Assembly (NCBI RefSeq): GCF_004135385.1
Contig: NZ_CP035493.1
Span: 3,043,440-3,107,439 of the forward strand
Length of the DNA: 64,000 nucleotides
Reading direction: 5' to 3'
DNA from: Xylanimonas protaetiae
GTDB lineage: Bacteria > Actinomycetota > Actinomycetes > Actinomycetales > Cellulomonadaceae
A program made the translations under genes and the position numbers. This document shows, piece by piece, positions 39,247 to 47,585 of this stretch; positions within the stretch are counted from its first letter, which is position 1; every line of letters begins with the position of its first letter. The notes under the pieces were generated by a model. It ran no database searches. It was not told the origin of the DNA and worked only from the letters and a program-made list of their open reading frames with translations.

Positions 39247-39258
39247 TGACATAACGTG
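39247..39258 (+). promoter_or_regulatory. XerD-arm-like 12-mer upstream of the recombinase gene
   Basis: TGACATAACGTG matches 11 of 12 bases of the minus-strand form of the dif right half (TGACATAATGTG at 38608-38619). It lies about 25 bases before TAGCAT (39281-39286), a plausible -10 for the recombinase gene. It may be a recombinase binding site used for autoregulation. The left arm of a full dif is not present here. Confidence 0.4.
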
Positions 39259-39340
39259 AACGCCTGTCGGACCCTTCTCCTAGCATCGCCTCTGTCGTCG
39301 CAGGTCGCAGCCCTGCCGCAGCCCCGCAGGAGGTCCTCCC

Positions 39341-40471
39341 TTGGTCGCCCCACCCCGGCTCACCCTCCTCACGGTCGCCGAGGCCGCCGACCGCTACCTC
39401 GCCGCCGTCCGCAAGGACGCCGTCCGCGGCGTCCTCTCCCCCGCCACGGCCCGCTCGTACACGCGCGACGTCACCGAGCTCGCCGCGCTGCTCGGCCCGC
39501 AGCGCGTGCTCGACGACGTCACGGGCGACGACGTCGACGACGCCCTGGTGCGCTACCAGTCCTCCCCCGACGGCCGGTTCGCCGACCCGGACCGCAAGCG
39601 CGGCCCCGGCCGCTCGACGGCGACGGTCAACCGTTTCCGGCAGTCCGCGACGCGGTTCTTCTCGCACGCGGCGCGCGAGTGCTGGGTGCAGGCCGACCCC
39701 ATGCTGTGGGCCGCCCCGCCGGCCCGGGTGCGCGGCGGCCTGCGGGTCGCCCGCACGGCGCTGACGTCGGCGGCGGCGCAGTCGCTCCTGGAGACGTCCG
39801 CCGCTCCTGCGCCGGCGGAGCCGTCCCGCCGCGACCAGGACCTCGCCCTGCGCGACCGCCTCGTCGTCGCGCTCCTGCTGGTCCTGGGCCCACGGGTCTC
39901 CGAGCTCGCGGGCGCCGACGTCGAGGACTTCGCGCGCGAGCCCGGCCAGACCCGCTGGCGCATCCTCGGCAAAGGCGGCGCCGTGCGCACCGTCGCGCTG
40001 TCCGAGCCGCTCGCGGCGACCCTCGACGACTACGTCACGGGCCTGCGCCCGCGCCTCGCCGCGCTGCGCCCCGACGACGACGACGCCCAGCGCGCCCTGC
40101 TGCTCACGTGGCGCGGCCGACGCGTCGACACGCAGGCCATCCGCGGGCTCCTCGCCCGGGCGGTAGGGCGCATGCCGGCCGCGTACCGCCGCCCGGCCAC
40201 GCCGCACGCGCTGCGGCACACCACCGCGACCCTCCTGGTGGCGCAGGGCTGGGACGTCAAGGTGGTCGCCGAGCTCCTGGGCCACGCGTCGATCGCCACC
40301 ACGGGCGTCTACCTGGACCGCATCGAGGGCGAGCTCGCCGCCGCCATCCGCGCCCACCCCCTCACGGCGACGCTCGACGCCGCGATCACCGGCGTCGGCG
40401 CCGAGCCGTACGACGACGCCGCCGCCGTCGACGGGGAGGACGTCCGAGCGCCCACGGGGACGGCGGGATGA
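39341..40471 (+). CDS. Tyrosine recombinase / site-specific integrase near dif
   Basis: A 376-residue tyrosine recombinase with all catalytic residues: Arg185 (GPRVSELAG), Lys211 (GKGG), His289 and Arg292 (HALRH), His315 (LGHAS) and the nucleophile Tyr324 (VYLDR). An N-terminal SAM-like core-binding domain precedes them. It is longer than XerC or XerD (about 300 residues) and extends about 50 residues past the Tyr. The TTG start is supported by AGGAGG 7 bases upstream. No excisionase, phage gene or tRNA lies nearby. Its closeness to dif suggests a Xer-type role or a relic of a dif-using element. Confidence 0.88.
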   Translation: MVAPPRLTLLTVAEAADRYLAAVRKDAVRGVLSPATARSYTRDVTELAALLGPQRVLDDVTGDDVDDALVRYQSSPDGRFADPDRKRGPGRSTATVNRFRQSATRFFSHAARECWVQADPMLWAAPPARVRGGLRVARTALTSAAAQSLLETSAAPAPAEPSRRDQDLALRDRLVVALLLVLGPRVSELAGADVEDFAREPGQTRWRILGKGGAVRTVALSEPLAATLDDYVTGLRPRLAALRPDDDDAQRALLLTWRGRRVDTQAIRGLLARAVGRMPAAYRRPATPHALRHTTATLLVAQGWDVKVVAELLGHASIATTGVYLDRIEGELAAAIRAHPLTATLDAAITGVGAEPYDDAAAVDGEDVRAPTGTAG

Positions 40472-40550
40472 CGCACAGCACGCTGCGCGACCTGCGCGGA
40501 CGTCGCCGCGCGGTCTGCACCCACACCGGCCGACCGATAGCGTGAGTCCC

Positions 40551-41849
40551 GTGCCACGCCTGACCGCCCTGACCTCCCGGCTGCCGCGCCTGTCCGTCAC
40601 GCCGCCGGCCGGGATCGGGTGGGCCGGCGTGCGCCGCGCGGCCGCCCGTGTGGGCCTGGTCGCGGCCGCGGTGCCCGTGGCGACCGGGCTCGCGCTCGTC
40701 GCCGCCGAGCGGGTGCGCCGCCACGCCCACCCGCTCGACGCCCCCTTCCCGACCGCCCCGCCCGCGATCAGCACGGTCGGCGCGACCACCACGACCGTCT
40801 ACACCTTCGGCGACGACCTCTACGCGGCGATGCTCGACGCGATCGACGCCGCGCAGCAGCGCATCTTCTTCGAGACCTTCATCTGGAAGGGCGACGACGT
40901 CGGCCAGCGCTTCCGCGACGCGCTCGAGGCCGCCGCCGCCCGCGGGGTGGAGGTGTACGTCGTCTACGACGCGTTCGCGAATCTCGTCGTGCGGCGCTCC
41001 TTCTTCGACCTGTCCGCGCGCATCCACGTGCTCCGCTTCCCCTGGGTGCGCGCCGGCGTGCTCGTCTCCCCGCTGCGGGCGTCGGGGCGCGACCACCGCA
41101 AGCTCCTCGTCGTCGACGACGAGATCGGGTTCGTCGGCGGGTACAACATCGGCGCCCTGTACGCGCGGCACTGGCGCGACACCCACCTGCGGCTCGCCGG
41201 CCCCGCCGTGTGGGAGCTGCGCAACGCGTTCGTCGACTTCTGGAACCGGTGGCGCACCCCCGACCTGCCCGTCCTCAAGGACGTCGGCTCCACCACCTGG
41301 CTGCCGCAGCTGCGCGCGGCCCGCAACTCCCCGAGCGACCTCGTCTTCCCCATCCGGAACGTGTACCTCGACGCGATCGACCGCGCCACGAGCCACGTCC
41401 AGATCACGCAGGCGTACTTCATCCCCGACCGGGAGATCCTCGCCGCGCTGCTCGCCGCCGCCGGCCGCGGCGTCGACGTGCGCGTCCTCGTGCCCGAACG
41501 CTCCAACCACGTCGTCGCCGACTGGCTCGCCCGCGGGCACTACGCCACCCTGCTGCGCGGCGGGGTGCGGATCTTCCTCTACACCGACGCGATGATCCAC
41601 GCCAAGACGGCCACGGTCGACGGCCGCTGGTCCACGATCGGCACCGCCAACATCGACCGGCTCTCCCTGACGGGCAACTACGAGATCAACCTCGAGATCG
41701 TCGACACCGACGTCGCGGCCACGCTCGAGCGGATCTTCACGATGGACCTGACCAACGCCCGTGAGCTCACGCGCGAGGAGTGGGCCGCCCGCCGCACCCT
41801 GAACAAGGTCGGCGAACGGCTCGTCTCCCCGCTCGCACCGTTCCTGTGA
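40551..41849 (+). CDS. Phospholipase D-type cardiolipin synthase-like protein
   Basis: A 432-residue protein with two HKD motifs: HRKLLVVDDEIGFVGG and HAKTATVDGRWSTIGTAN. This pair forms one active site that transfers phosphatidyl groups, as in bacterial cardiolipin synthases. A single N-terminal hydrophobic segment (VGLVAAAVPVATGLALVAA) anchors it to the membrane. I chose the GTG at 40551 because TAGCGT lies 7 bases before it; a GTG three codons earlier overlaps that element. It ends 3 bases from the convergent metallo-hydrolase gene. Confidence 0.88.
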   Translation: MPRLTALTSRLPRLSVTPPAGIGWAGVRRAAARVGLVAAAVPVATGLALVAAERVRRHAHPLDAPFPTAPPAISTVGATTTTVYTFGDDLYAAMLDAIDAAQQRIFFETFIWKGDDVGQRFRDALEAAAARGVEVYVVYDAFANLVVRRSFFDLSARIHVLRFPWVRAGVLVSPLRASGRDHRKLLVVDDEIGFVGGYNIGALYARHWRDTHLRLAGPAVWELRNAFVDFWNRWRTPDLPVLKDVGSTTWLPQLRAARNSPSDLVFPIRNVYLDAIDRATSHVQITQAYFIPDREILAALLAAAGRGVDVRVLVPERSNHVVADWLARGHYATLLRGGVRIFLYTDAMIHAKTATVDGRWSTIGTANIDRLSLTGNYEINLEIVDTDVAATLERIFTMDLTNARELTREEWAARRTLNKVGERLVSPLAPFL

Positions 41850-41852
41850 CCG

Positions 41853-42512
41853 CTACAGGGTGAGCGACTCGCCCGGCGCCAGCCGCCGGAACGTGTGCTC
41901 CCCCGCGAGGGCCGGCGTCGACAGCTGGCGCGCCGCCATCGCGTGGCCCAGCTCCGAGCTCAGCGCGTCGTGGATCGGCACCAGGTACGTCGCCTGCGCG
42001 GCCGCCGCATAGTCGACCGCCTCCCCGAGCTTCATCCACGGCCCCGACACCGGCGTCAGCAGCACGTCGACCGCCTCCCCCGGCTGGTCGAACGAGTCGC
42101 CCGGGTGGTACACGGACGCCCCGCCCGCCGTCACGAGGTACGTCACGTTCGTCGCCTGCGGGATCGCCCGGTGGATCAGCGCGTGCCGGCCCCCGCCGAC
42201 GACGACCCGTGCCCCGCCCACGCTCAGCTCCTGCCCCGGCGTCACACCGTGCACCCGGTCCGCGGGCGCCCCGCCCGCGACCAGCGCGGCGGCCGCCGCC
42301 TCGCTCGCGTACACCGCCAGCGCCGGGGTCTCGCCCAGCGCCGCCACGACGGCGGGCACGTCGACGTGGTCGGGGTGGTCGTGCGTCACGAGCACGGCCG
42401 TGGCGCCGTCGAGGGCGCTCGCGGCCTGGGAGTAGGTGCCGGGGTCGAGGACGAGGGCGGCACCGTCGACGTCGAGCCGGACGCATGCGTGCCCGAGGAA
42501 AGTGATCTTCAC
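41853..42512 (-). CDS. MBL fold metallo-hydrolase (UlaG-like)
   Basis: A 219-residue metallo-beta-lactamase-fold hydrolase. The metal motif reads THDHPDHVD, with further ligands in VYHPGDSF and PIHDALSSE. The compact size and the start MKITFLGHACVRLD match the UlaG/YtnP-like group of unknown substrate. TAGTCT lies 7 bases before the GTG start, suggesting leaderless expression. Confidence 0.87.
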   Translation of the reverse strand: MKITFLGHACVRLDVDGAALVLDPGTYSQAASALDGATAVLVTHDHPDHVDVPAVVAALGETPALAVYASEAAAAALVAGGAPADRVHGVTPGQELSVGGARVVVGGGRHALIHRAIPQATNVTYLVTAGGASVYHPGDSFDQPGEAVDVLLTPVSGPWMKLGEAVDYAAAAQATYLVPIHDALSSELGHAMAARQLSTPALAGEHTFRRLAPGESLTL

Positions 42513-42537
42513 GCCTCGAAGACTAGACCCGGTCCTG

Positions 42538-43137
42538 TCAGACGGCGTGGCGCTTCGCGCGGCGGGCGGCGAGCTCGTCGCCCGCCTGCGGGGCGAGCAC
42601 CTCGTCGTCGGTGAGGGACTCCGTGGGCATCGAGGCGAGCGTCCCCTCGATCTCGCGCCACACGCGCCCGACGGCGATGCCGAACACGCCCTGACCGCCC
42701 TGGACGAGGTCGACGACCTCGTCGGCGGACGTGCACTCGTACACGGACGCGCCGTCGCTCATGAGCGTGATCTGGGCCAGGTCCTCCACGCCGCGCTCGC
42801 GCAGGTGGGTGACGGCGGTGCGGATCTGCTGGAGCGAGACGCCGGTGTCGAGGAGCCGCTTGACGACCTTGAGCACGAGGATGTCGCGGAAGCTGTAGAG
42901 GCGGTGCGTGCCGGACCCGGTCGCGGGGCGGATCGAGGGCTCGACCAGGCCGGTGCGTGCCCAGTAGTCGAGCTGCCGGTAGGTGATGCCCGCGACGCGG
43001 CACGCGGTGGGGCCGCGGTAGCCGGTGGCGGAGTCCTGCTCGGTCAGGTCCTCGCCGAAGAGGAGCCCCTGGGCGCCGTGCGCAACGGCACCGGCGGGGA
43101 CGCCGACCGGTGCGTTGGCCTCGCCTTGACCGTTCAC
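42538..43137 (-). CDS. MerR family transcriptional regulator (Rv1830-like)
   Basis: A 199-residue MerR-type regulator. The winged-helix motif AGITYRQLDYWARTGLVEPS begins near residue 48, and TGSGTHRLYSFRDILVLKVVKRLLD follows; the N-terminal extension and the C-terminal effector-like region fit the Rv1830 group. It ends a block conserved in actinobacteria (garA, ftsR, nuclease, merR). A ribosome binding site (AGGAGG) precedes the ATG, and its promoter carries an inverted repeat that may be its own operator. Confidence 0.88.
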   Translation of the reverse strand: MNGQGEANAPVGVPAGAVAHGAQGLLFGEDLTEQDSATGYRGPTACRVAGITYRQLDYWARTGLVEPSIRPATGSGTHRLYSFRDILVLKVVKRLLDTGVSLQQIRTAVTHLRERGVEDLAQITLMSDGASVYECTSADEVVDLVQGGQGVFGIAVGRVWREIEGTLASMPTESLTDDEVLAPQAGDELAARRAKRHAV

Positions 43138-43167
43138 TGGGTGCCTCCTGGGTCGTTGTCTGTGACC

Positions 43168-43199
43168 ACGCTAGGCCGGGAACCATCGTTCGACAACGA
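43168..43199 (-). promoter_or_regulatory. Promoter and palindromic operator for the MerR gene
   Basis: TTGTCG (43191-43196) and TAGCGT (43168-43173) on the minus strand are 17 bases apart. The palindrome TCGTT-CGAC-AACGA (43186-43199) covers the -35, a layout that suits autorepression. The regulator that binds is not shown by the sequence. Confidence 0.55.
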
Positions 43200-43285
43200 A
43201 GGCGCGCTGGACGCGCCGCGCATGTCGTGACTCTCACTGTGCGGTCGAGGGTGAAACCGGGCGATTCGTACCTTCGACCTCAGGG

Positions 43286-43840
43286 TCAGGGTTCGCGTCG
43301 TCCGCTGCCGGGGCCGAAGAAGTCCTCGGGCTCGACGTGCTCGAGGAAGTCGCGGAACTTCTCGACCTCGCGCTGCTGGGTGAGGTCGACGATCTCGATG
43401 CCGGCGGAGGCGACGACCTCGGCCGAGCAGAGCACCGGGGAGCCGGTGCGGACGGCGAGCGCGATGGCGTCGGAGGCGCGCGAGTCGACGCGGGCGCCGT
43501 TGGACAGCACGAGCTCGGCGAAGAAGATCCCGCCGTCGAGGGCGACGATCTCGGCGCGCTCCAGCTCGACGCCGACGGCGCCGAGCACGTCGCGCAGCAG
43601 GTCGTGCGTCATGGGGCGCGGGGTGATGAGCCCGGCCTGGGCCATGGCGATCGCGGACGCCTCGCGCGGCCCGATGACGATGGGGACGGCGAGCTCGGCC
43701 GCGGCGTCGAGCAGGAGGACGACGATCTCGCCCTCGGTCTCGTTGTCGCCCTGCTGCTGCTGGCGCACGCCGAGGACCTCGACCGGCACCATCGGCACGT
43801 CACCCGGGACGGCCGGCTCGTCGAACGGTCCTTCGCCCAT
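43286..43840 (-). CDS. Bifunctional nuclease family protein (DUF151)
   Basis: A 184-residue DUF151 protein (Rv1829-like). VLLLDAAAELAVPIVIGPREASAIA, PRPMTHDLLRDVL and SRASDAIALAVRTG are family hallmarks; some members are reported to have DNase and RNase activity. TAGCGT 7 bases before the ATG suggests a leaderless transcript, separate from the upstream ftsR-garA unit. Confidence 0.9.
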   Translation of the reverse strand: MGEGPFDEPAVPGDVPMVPVEVLGVRQQQQGDNETEGEIVVLLLDAAAELAVPIVIGPREASAIAMAQAGLITPRPMTHDLLRDVLGAVGVELERAEIVALDGGIFFAELVLSNGARVDSRASDAIALAVRTGSPVLCSAEVVASAGIEIVDLTQQREVEKFRDFLEHVEPEDFFGPGSGRREP

Positions 43841-43907
43841 GGGGGTCACGCTACGCTGCCGCACCGCGGGGCGTGCGGCGTGTCACGGGGCCGGGGCGCC
43901 GGCGCGG

Positions 43908-44699
43908 TCAGCCGAGGTCGTCGACGCCGCGGCGCACCCACGTGGTGTGCAGGCGGGTCAGGAGCTCGGCGACCTCGCCGGCGAGGGTCGCGGCCTGGGC
44001 CTGCGCGGAGGGCGTCTGCTGGCGGCGTCGGGGGGCGACGAGCTGGTCGACGAGCGTGACGTGCCGGTCCGCGGAGGCGCGCAGCGGGCGCAGGTGGCGG
44101 GGCTCGAGGCCGTGCTCGGCGAGCTGGGCGGCGAGCCGGACGACGTCGGGGGCTGCGGCGTCGAGCCGGTCCCCGGGGCCGGGGTGCAGCAGCCCGGCGT
44201 GGACGAGCACGTCGACGAACTCGGTGGTGACGCCCGTGGCCTCGGCGACCGTCGTGGTGGTCCAGGTGCGGCGCGTCGGGTCGGTGGGCACGGCGGTGCC
44301 GCCGGCGAGGCGGGGCGAGGGCCCGGGGGCGGGCTCGCCGGCGTCCATGCCGGCGAGGCGCTCCTTGATGACCTTGAGCGGCAGGTAGGAGTCGCGCTGC
44401 TCGGTGAGGACGAACCGCAGCCGCTCGACGTCGGCGGGGCTGTACTGCCGGTACCCGGCGGGGGTGCGCACGGGGTGGATGAGGCCCTGCTCCTCGAGGA
44501 AGCGGAGCTTGGAGTGGCTGATGGTGCCGAAGTCGGGGCCGAGGGCGGCGAGCACCTCGGAGATGCGCATCGTCGCCTGCCGGGAGATGCCCCGGGGCCA
44601 CGGCTCGGGGCCGTCGTGCGACGCCGTGCCGTCGCGACCGGCGTCGTGCGCGACGTCGCCGAGGCGCCGCACGACGTCGGCGCGCGCGGACGACGTCAC
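43908..44699 (-). CDS. ftsR: MerR family regulator FtsR-like (Rv1828-like)
   Basis: A 263-residue MerR-type protein. The DNA-binding part contains ISHSKLRFLEEQGLIHPVRTPAGYRQYSPADVERLRF; a second helical domain follows. Its homologue in Corynebacterium glutamicum, FtsR, activates ftsZ; the same role here is inferred from family and position. The GTG start overlaps the garA stop (GTGA), so the two are translationally coupled. An internal ATG (MRISEVL) 43 codons in is an alternative start. Confidence 0.87.
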   Translation of the reverse strand: MTSSARADVVRRLGDVAHDAGRDGTASHDGPEPWPRGISRQATMRISEVLAALGPDFGTISHSKLRFLEEQGLIHPVRTPAGYRQYSPADVERLRFVLTEQRDSYLPLKVIKERLAGMDAGEPAPGPSPRLAGGTAVPTDPTRRTWTTTTVAEATGVTTEFVDVLVHAGLLHPGPGDRLDAAAPDVVRLAAQLAEHGLEPRHLRPLRASADRHVTLVDQLVAPRRRQQTPSAQAQAATLAGEVAELLTRLHTTWVRRGVDDLG

Positions 44700-45174
44700 G
44701 AGCCGGGCGCCGTCGTCTCGCGCGGCACGGACGGGGCCTGGGGGCTCGCCTGGAACGACATGCGGAACTTGCCGATCTGCACCTCGTCGCCCGTGGTGAG
44801 CACGGCGGAGTCGATGCGCTGGCGGTTGACGTAGGTGCCGTTGAGGGAGCCGATGTCACGCACCACGAAGTGGTCGACCTCGCGGACGAACTCGGCGTGC
44901 TTGCGCGAGACGGTGACGTCGTCGAGGAAGATGTCGGCGGTCTCGGAGCGACCGGCGACGGCGCGGTCGGAGTCGAGCAGGAACCGCTCCCCCACGCCGG
45001 CGCCGCGCTGGACGACCAGGAGCGCGGAGTGGCGGGGCAGCGCGCCGACGGCGGCGGCGTCCTCGGCGGTCAGGGGCAGCCGCGGGAACTGCTCCTCGAC
45101 CGGTGCGCCGACCCGTCCGAGCGTCGCCGTGACGTCGGCAGGGTGGGGCTGCGGCAGGGGCGGGGGTCCGTCAT
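44696..45174 (-). CDS. garA: FHA domain protein GarA/OdhI-like (frameshifted in this sequence)
   Basis: GarA-type proteins bind phosphothreonine and inhibit 2-oxoglutarate dehydrogenase until phosphorylated. The FHA domain is complete: GRSETADIFLDD, VSRKHAEF and SLNGTYVN. The ATG at 45174 has a perfect ribosome binding site (AGGAGG), but its frame ends early; adding one C to the CCCCC run at 45162-45166 joins it to the FHA frame and gives 159 residues with the expected LLVVQRGAGVGERFLLD entry. The N-terminus lacks the ETTSVF phosphorylation motif; VTATLG may stand in for it. Without the repair the protein would begin at GTG 44995, inside the FHA domain. Confidence 0.85.
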
Positions 45175-45280
45175 CAGTCCTCCTGGGTGATCGCCGTGCG
45201 GGCGGCGCCGTCGTCCGTCCAACCTACCCCGGGACGCCGCCCGCCGGGAACCCGGGCACCAGGTGAGGTTCGTGCGTCGT

Positions 45281-45317
45281 GCCAGGTCGTGTCGCGTCCC
45301 GCACGCCCGGACCTGGC
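45281..45317. terminator. Weak hairpin after the second DUF881 gene
   Basis: GCCAGGTC and GACCTGGC form an 8-bp stem with a long loop just past the DUF881 stop. It could separate this operon from garA. Confidence 0.35.
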
Positions 45318-45322
45318 CGAGG

Positions 45323-46369
45323 TCAGCCGTTGTCGGCGGGCCGGGCGAACCTCGGGTCGGTCAGGGCGACCACCTGGTCGACGGTCACCTCGTCCTCCTG
45401 CTGCGTCGTGGCGGTGCCGCCGGCGGCGCGGATCGTCGGCAGGGCGCCGCCGGGGATCTCCAGGGCGCGGTCGAGCGTCGCGGGGTCGCCGATGACGACC
45501 CACCGGAACGGGGCCGTCAGCGTCCGGCCGTCGGCCTGGATGCCGCCCGGGCCGTCGACGAACGACGACGACGCGACGAGGCGCACGTCGTTGACCTGGA
45601 CGACCTCGGCGCCGGCGTTGCGCAGCTCCTCGAGCAGGTTGAACATCTGCTTCGCCTCGAGGCTGCGGTCGGGGTCGCGCACCGTGACGACGACGCCGGG
45701 GCCCTGTGCGGGCAGGCGGCCCGAGAGGATGCCCTCCGACGTCGCGCGCTGCTGGGCGAGCTCGAGCGCCGCCTGCGCCTGGCCCGTGCCCGACGCGAGC
45801 TCGTCGCGGCTGGACTGGAGGCGCGCGACCTCGGCGTCGAGCTGCTCGGCGCGGCCCGTGACCTCGTCGAGCAGGCGGACCAGGTCGTCCTGCCGCAGCG
45901 TCGACAGCTCCGCCCGGCCGGACTGGCGCACCTGCACCACGAGGGCGAACCCGAGGAGCGCGCACAGCAGGCCGACCATGAGCTGGGAGCGGGTGAAGCC
46001 CGGCCGGGCGGAGCGCTTGAGCCGCTGCAGGGGCGTGTGCGGTGCGAGGCCCTCGGCGGCGTCGTCCTCGCCCTCGTGGTCCGTCGGCGTCGCGAGCGGC
46101 TCGTCCGGGGGCGGGGGCTCGGACGCCGGGGAGGCGGGCTCGGGCTGCGCCTCGGGCCTCGGCGCGGGTGCAGCCGCCGGCGCGACGTCCGGCTCGGGCA
46201 CGGCGCCGGGAGCGGCCGGGACCACGGCCGCGGCGGCCGCCGGCTCGGACGCCTGCCCGGATGCCTTCTCCGACGCCGTCGCAGACGCCTTCTCGGGCAC
46301 CTCGGCGAGCTCCGGCCGGTCCTCCGGCTCGGGCGCGGTCGGCGTCGCGGCGTCGTCCGTCACGCTCAC
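45323..46369 (-). CDS. DUF881 family membrane protein (second copy)
   Basis: A 348-residue protein. The first 125 residues are Ala/Pro/Glu-rich and disordered; one membrane helix follows (MVGLLCALLGFALVVQV), then a coiled coil (about residues 160-200) and a mixed alpha/beta DUF881 domain with QGPGVVVTVRD and ELRNAGAEVVQVND. Function is unknown; the family always flanks the small basic protein gene. The GTG start overlaps that gene's stop (GTGA). Confidence 0.88.
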   Translation of the reverse strand: MSVTDDAATPTAPEPEDRPELAEVPEKASATASEKASGQASEPAAAAAVVPAAPGAVPEPDVAPAAAPAPRPEAQPEPASPASEPPPPDEPLATPTDHEGEDDAAEGLAPHTPLQRLKRSARPGFTRSQLMVGLLCALLGFALVVQVRQSGRAELSTLRQDDLVRLLDEVTGRAEQLDAEVARLQSSRDELASGTGQAQAALELAQQRATSEGILSGRLPAQGPGVVVTVRDPDRSLEAKQMFNLLEELRNAGAEVVQVNDVRLVASSSFVDGPGGIQADGRTLTAPFRWVVIGDPATLDRALEIPGGALPTIRAAGGTATTQQEDEVTVDQVVALTDPRFARPADNG

Positions 46370-46698
46370 GCCTTGAACACGTGCCGGCGGATCGCCGCCG
46401 CGTTGGAGAAGATGCGGATGCCGAGGACGACGACGACCGCCGTCGACAGCTGCGCGCCCACGCCCAGCTGGTCGCCCAGGAACACGATGAACGCCGCGAC
46501 CAGCACGTTCGACAGGAACGACACCAGGAACACGCGGTCGTCGAACATCCCGTCCAGCATCGCGCGGAAGCCGCCGAACAGGGCGTCCAGCGCCGCGACG
46601 ACGGCGATCGGGAGGTACGGCTGCAGCACGACGGGGACGGTCGGCTGCAGCAGCAGCCCGGCAACCACACCCACGACGAGCCCGACGACGGCGATCAT
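46366..46698 (-). CDS. sbp: Small basic protein (DUF1290)
   Basis: A 110-residue protein with three membrane helices (IAVVGLVVGVVAGLLL, AVVAALDALFGGF and a third near VLVAAFIVFLGDQLG). It is the Sbp family protein found between two DUF881 genes in actinobacteria (Rv1824 position). Its role is unknown, although the gene is linked to division genes in some Firmicutes. Start and stop overlap both neighbours by four bases, so translation is coupled. Confidence 0.9.
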   Translation of the reverse strand: MIAVVGLVVGVVAGLLLQPTVPVVLQPYLPIAVVAALDALFGGFRAMLDGMFDDRVFLVSFLSNVLVAAFIVFLGDQLGVGAQLSTAVVVVLGIRIFSNAAAIRRHVFKA

Positions 46699-47585
46699 GG
46701 CTGCGAGCCTACCGGCTGGGCGTGCTGCAACGGCTGGGCGCCCGCACCAGGCAGGTCGAGCGTCGTCTGCGCGACCACGCTCGACCGGATGCCGTACGTG
46801 TTGCCCAGGAGCTGCAGGTACGCCGGCAGCGTCGAGCGGGCCACCGCCGTCTGCATGGCGTCGACGTCCCCGACCGCCCGCACCACGTACGTCGGCCCCG
46901 CCAGCGGCACCAGGTTCACCAGCACCGCCGCGCCCGCGTTACGGATCGCCGTCTTCGCCGTCAGGCGCTGGTCGTCGACGCTGACCGCTTCCGCGCCCGC
47001 CGCCCACAGGGCGTTGACCACGATCTGCAGGTCCTGGTCCCGCACCAGCGACTGCTCGTCCGGCTCGTCGACCAGGCCACCGCCCGCGTCCGTCAACGAC
47101 ACCACCAGCCCCGGGCCCGTCACCGCGAGCGTGCCGTTGTGCAGGCTGTCGCGCTGGATGGCGTCCAGCAGCCCCGGCTCCTGCGTCGCCAGCGCCGACC
47201 GCTGCAGGTCGTCGATCTCCCGCGACAGCTCGTCCGCCCGCGACGCCGCCGCCGCCACCTGGTCGCTGCGCTCCGTGATCTGCCGCTCCAGAACGCTGCG
47301 CGCCTCCGTCACCGACGCCTGCGGCACCCGCAGCTGGTGCGACGCGACCGCCGTCGCCACGCCCAGCGCCACCGCCAGCACCGTCACGCCCACCCACGTC
47401 GCCGTGCTGCGCGGGCGCAGCGTCCCGTCGGCCTCCGCCGCCTTCCGGCGGGCCGTCGCCTCCGCGTACCCCGGGTCCAGCGGCCGCTCCATGACCTCCG
47501 TCAGCAGCGTCATCGACGCGTCGAGCCGCCGCGGGGTTGCACCCGTCGCGACCGTCGTCGGGGCGCCGCCCGACGACGCAGTCAC
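46695..47585 (-). CDS. DUF881 family membrane protein (first copy)
   Basis: A 296-residue protein with one membrane helix (TWVGVTVLAVALGVATAVA), a coiled coil of about 50 residues (LERQITERSDQVAAAASRADEL) and a DUF881 domain (GPGLVVSLTDAGGG, WAAGAEAVSVDDQRL). It has the same architecture as the second copy but a shorter N-terminal tail. The GTG start overlaps the preceding phosphatidyltransferase stop (GTGA). Its function is unknown. Confidence 0.88.
   Translation of the reverse strand: MTASSGGAPTTVATGATPRRLDASMTLLTEVMERPLDPGYAEATARRKAAEADGTLRPRSTATWVGVTVLAVALGVATAVASHQLRVPQASVTEARSVLERQITERSDQVAAAASRADELSREIDDLQRSALATQEPGLLDAIQRDSLHNGTLAVTGPGLVVSLTDAGGGLVDEPDEQSLVRDQDLQIVVNALWAAGAEAVSVDDQRLTAKTAIRNAGAAVLVNLVPLAGPTYVVRAVGDVDAMQTAVARSTLPAYLQLLGNTYGIRSSVVAQTTLDLPGAGAQPLQHAQPVGSQP

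Noticed and set aside
39341-41849. A prophage or genomic island at the recombinase
   Set aside because: There are no structural, replication or excisionase genes, no tRNA target and no composition break beyond the short AT-rich patches.
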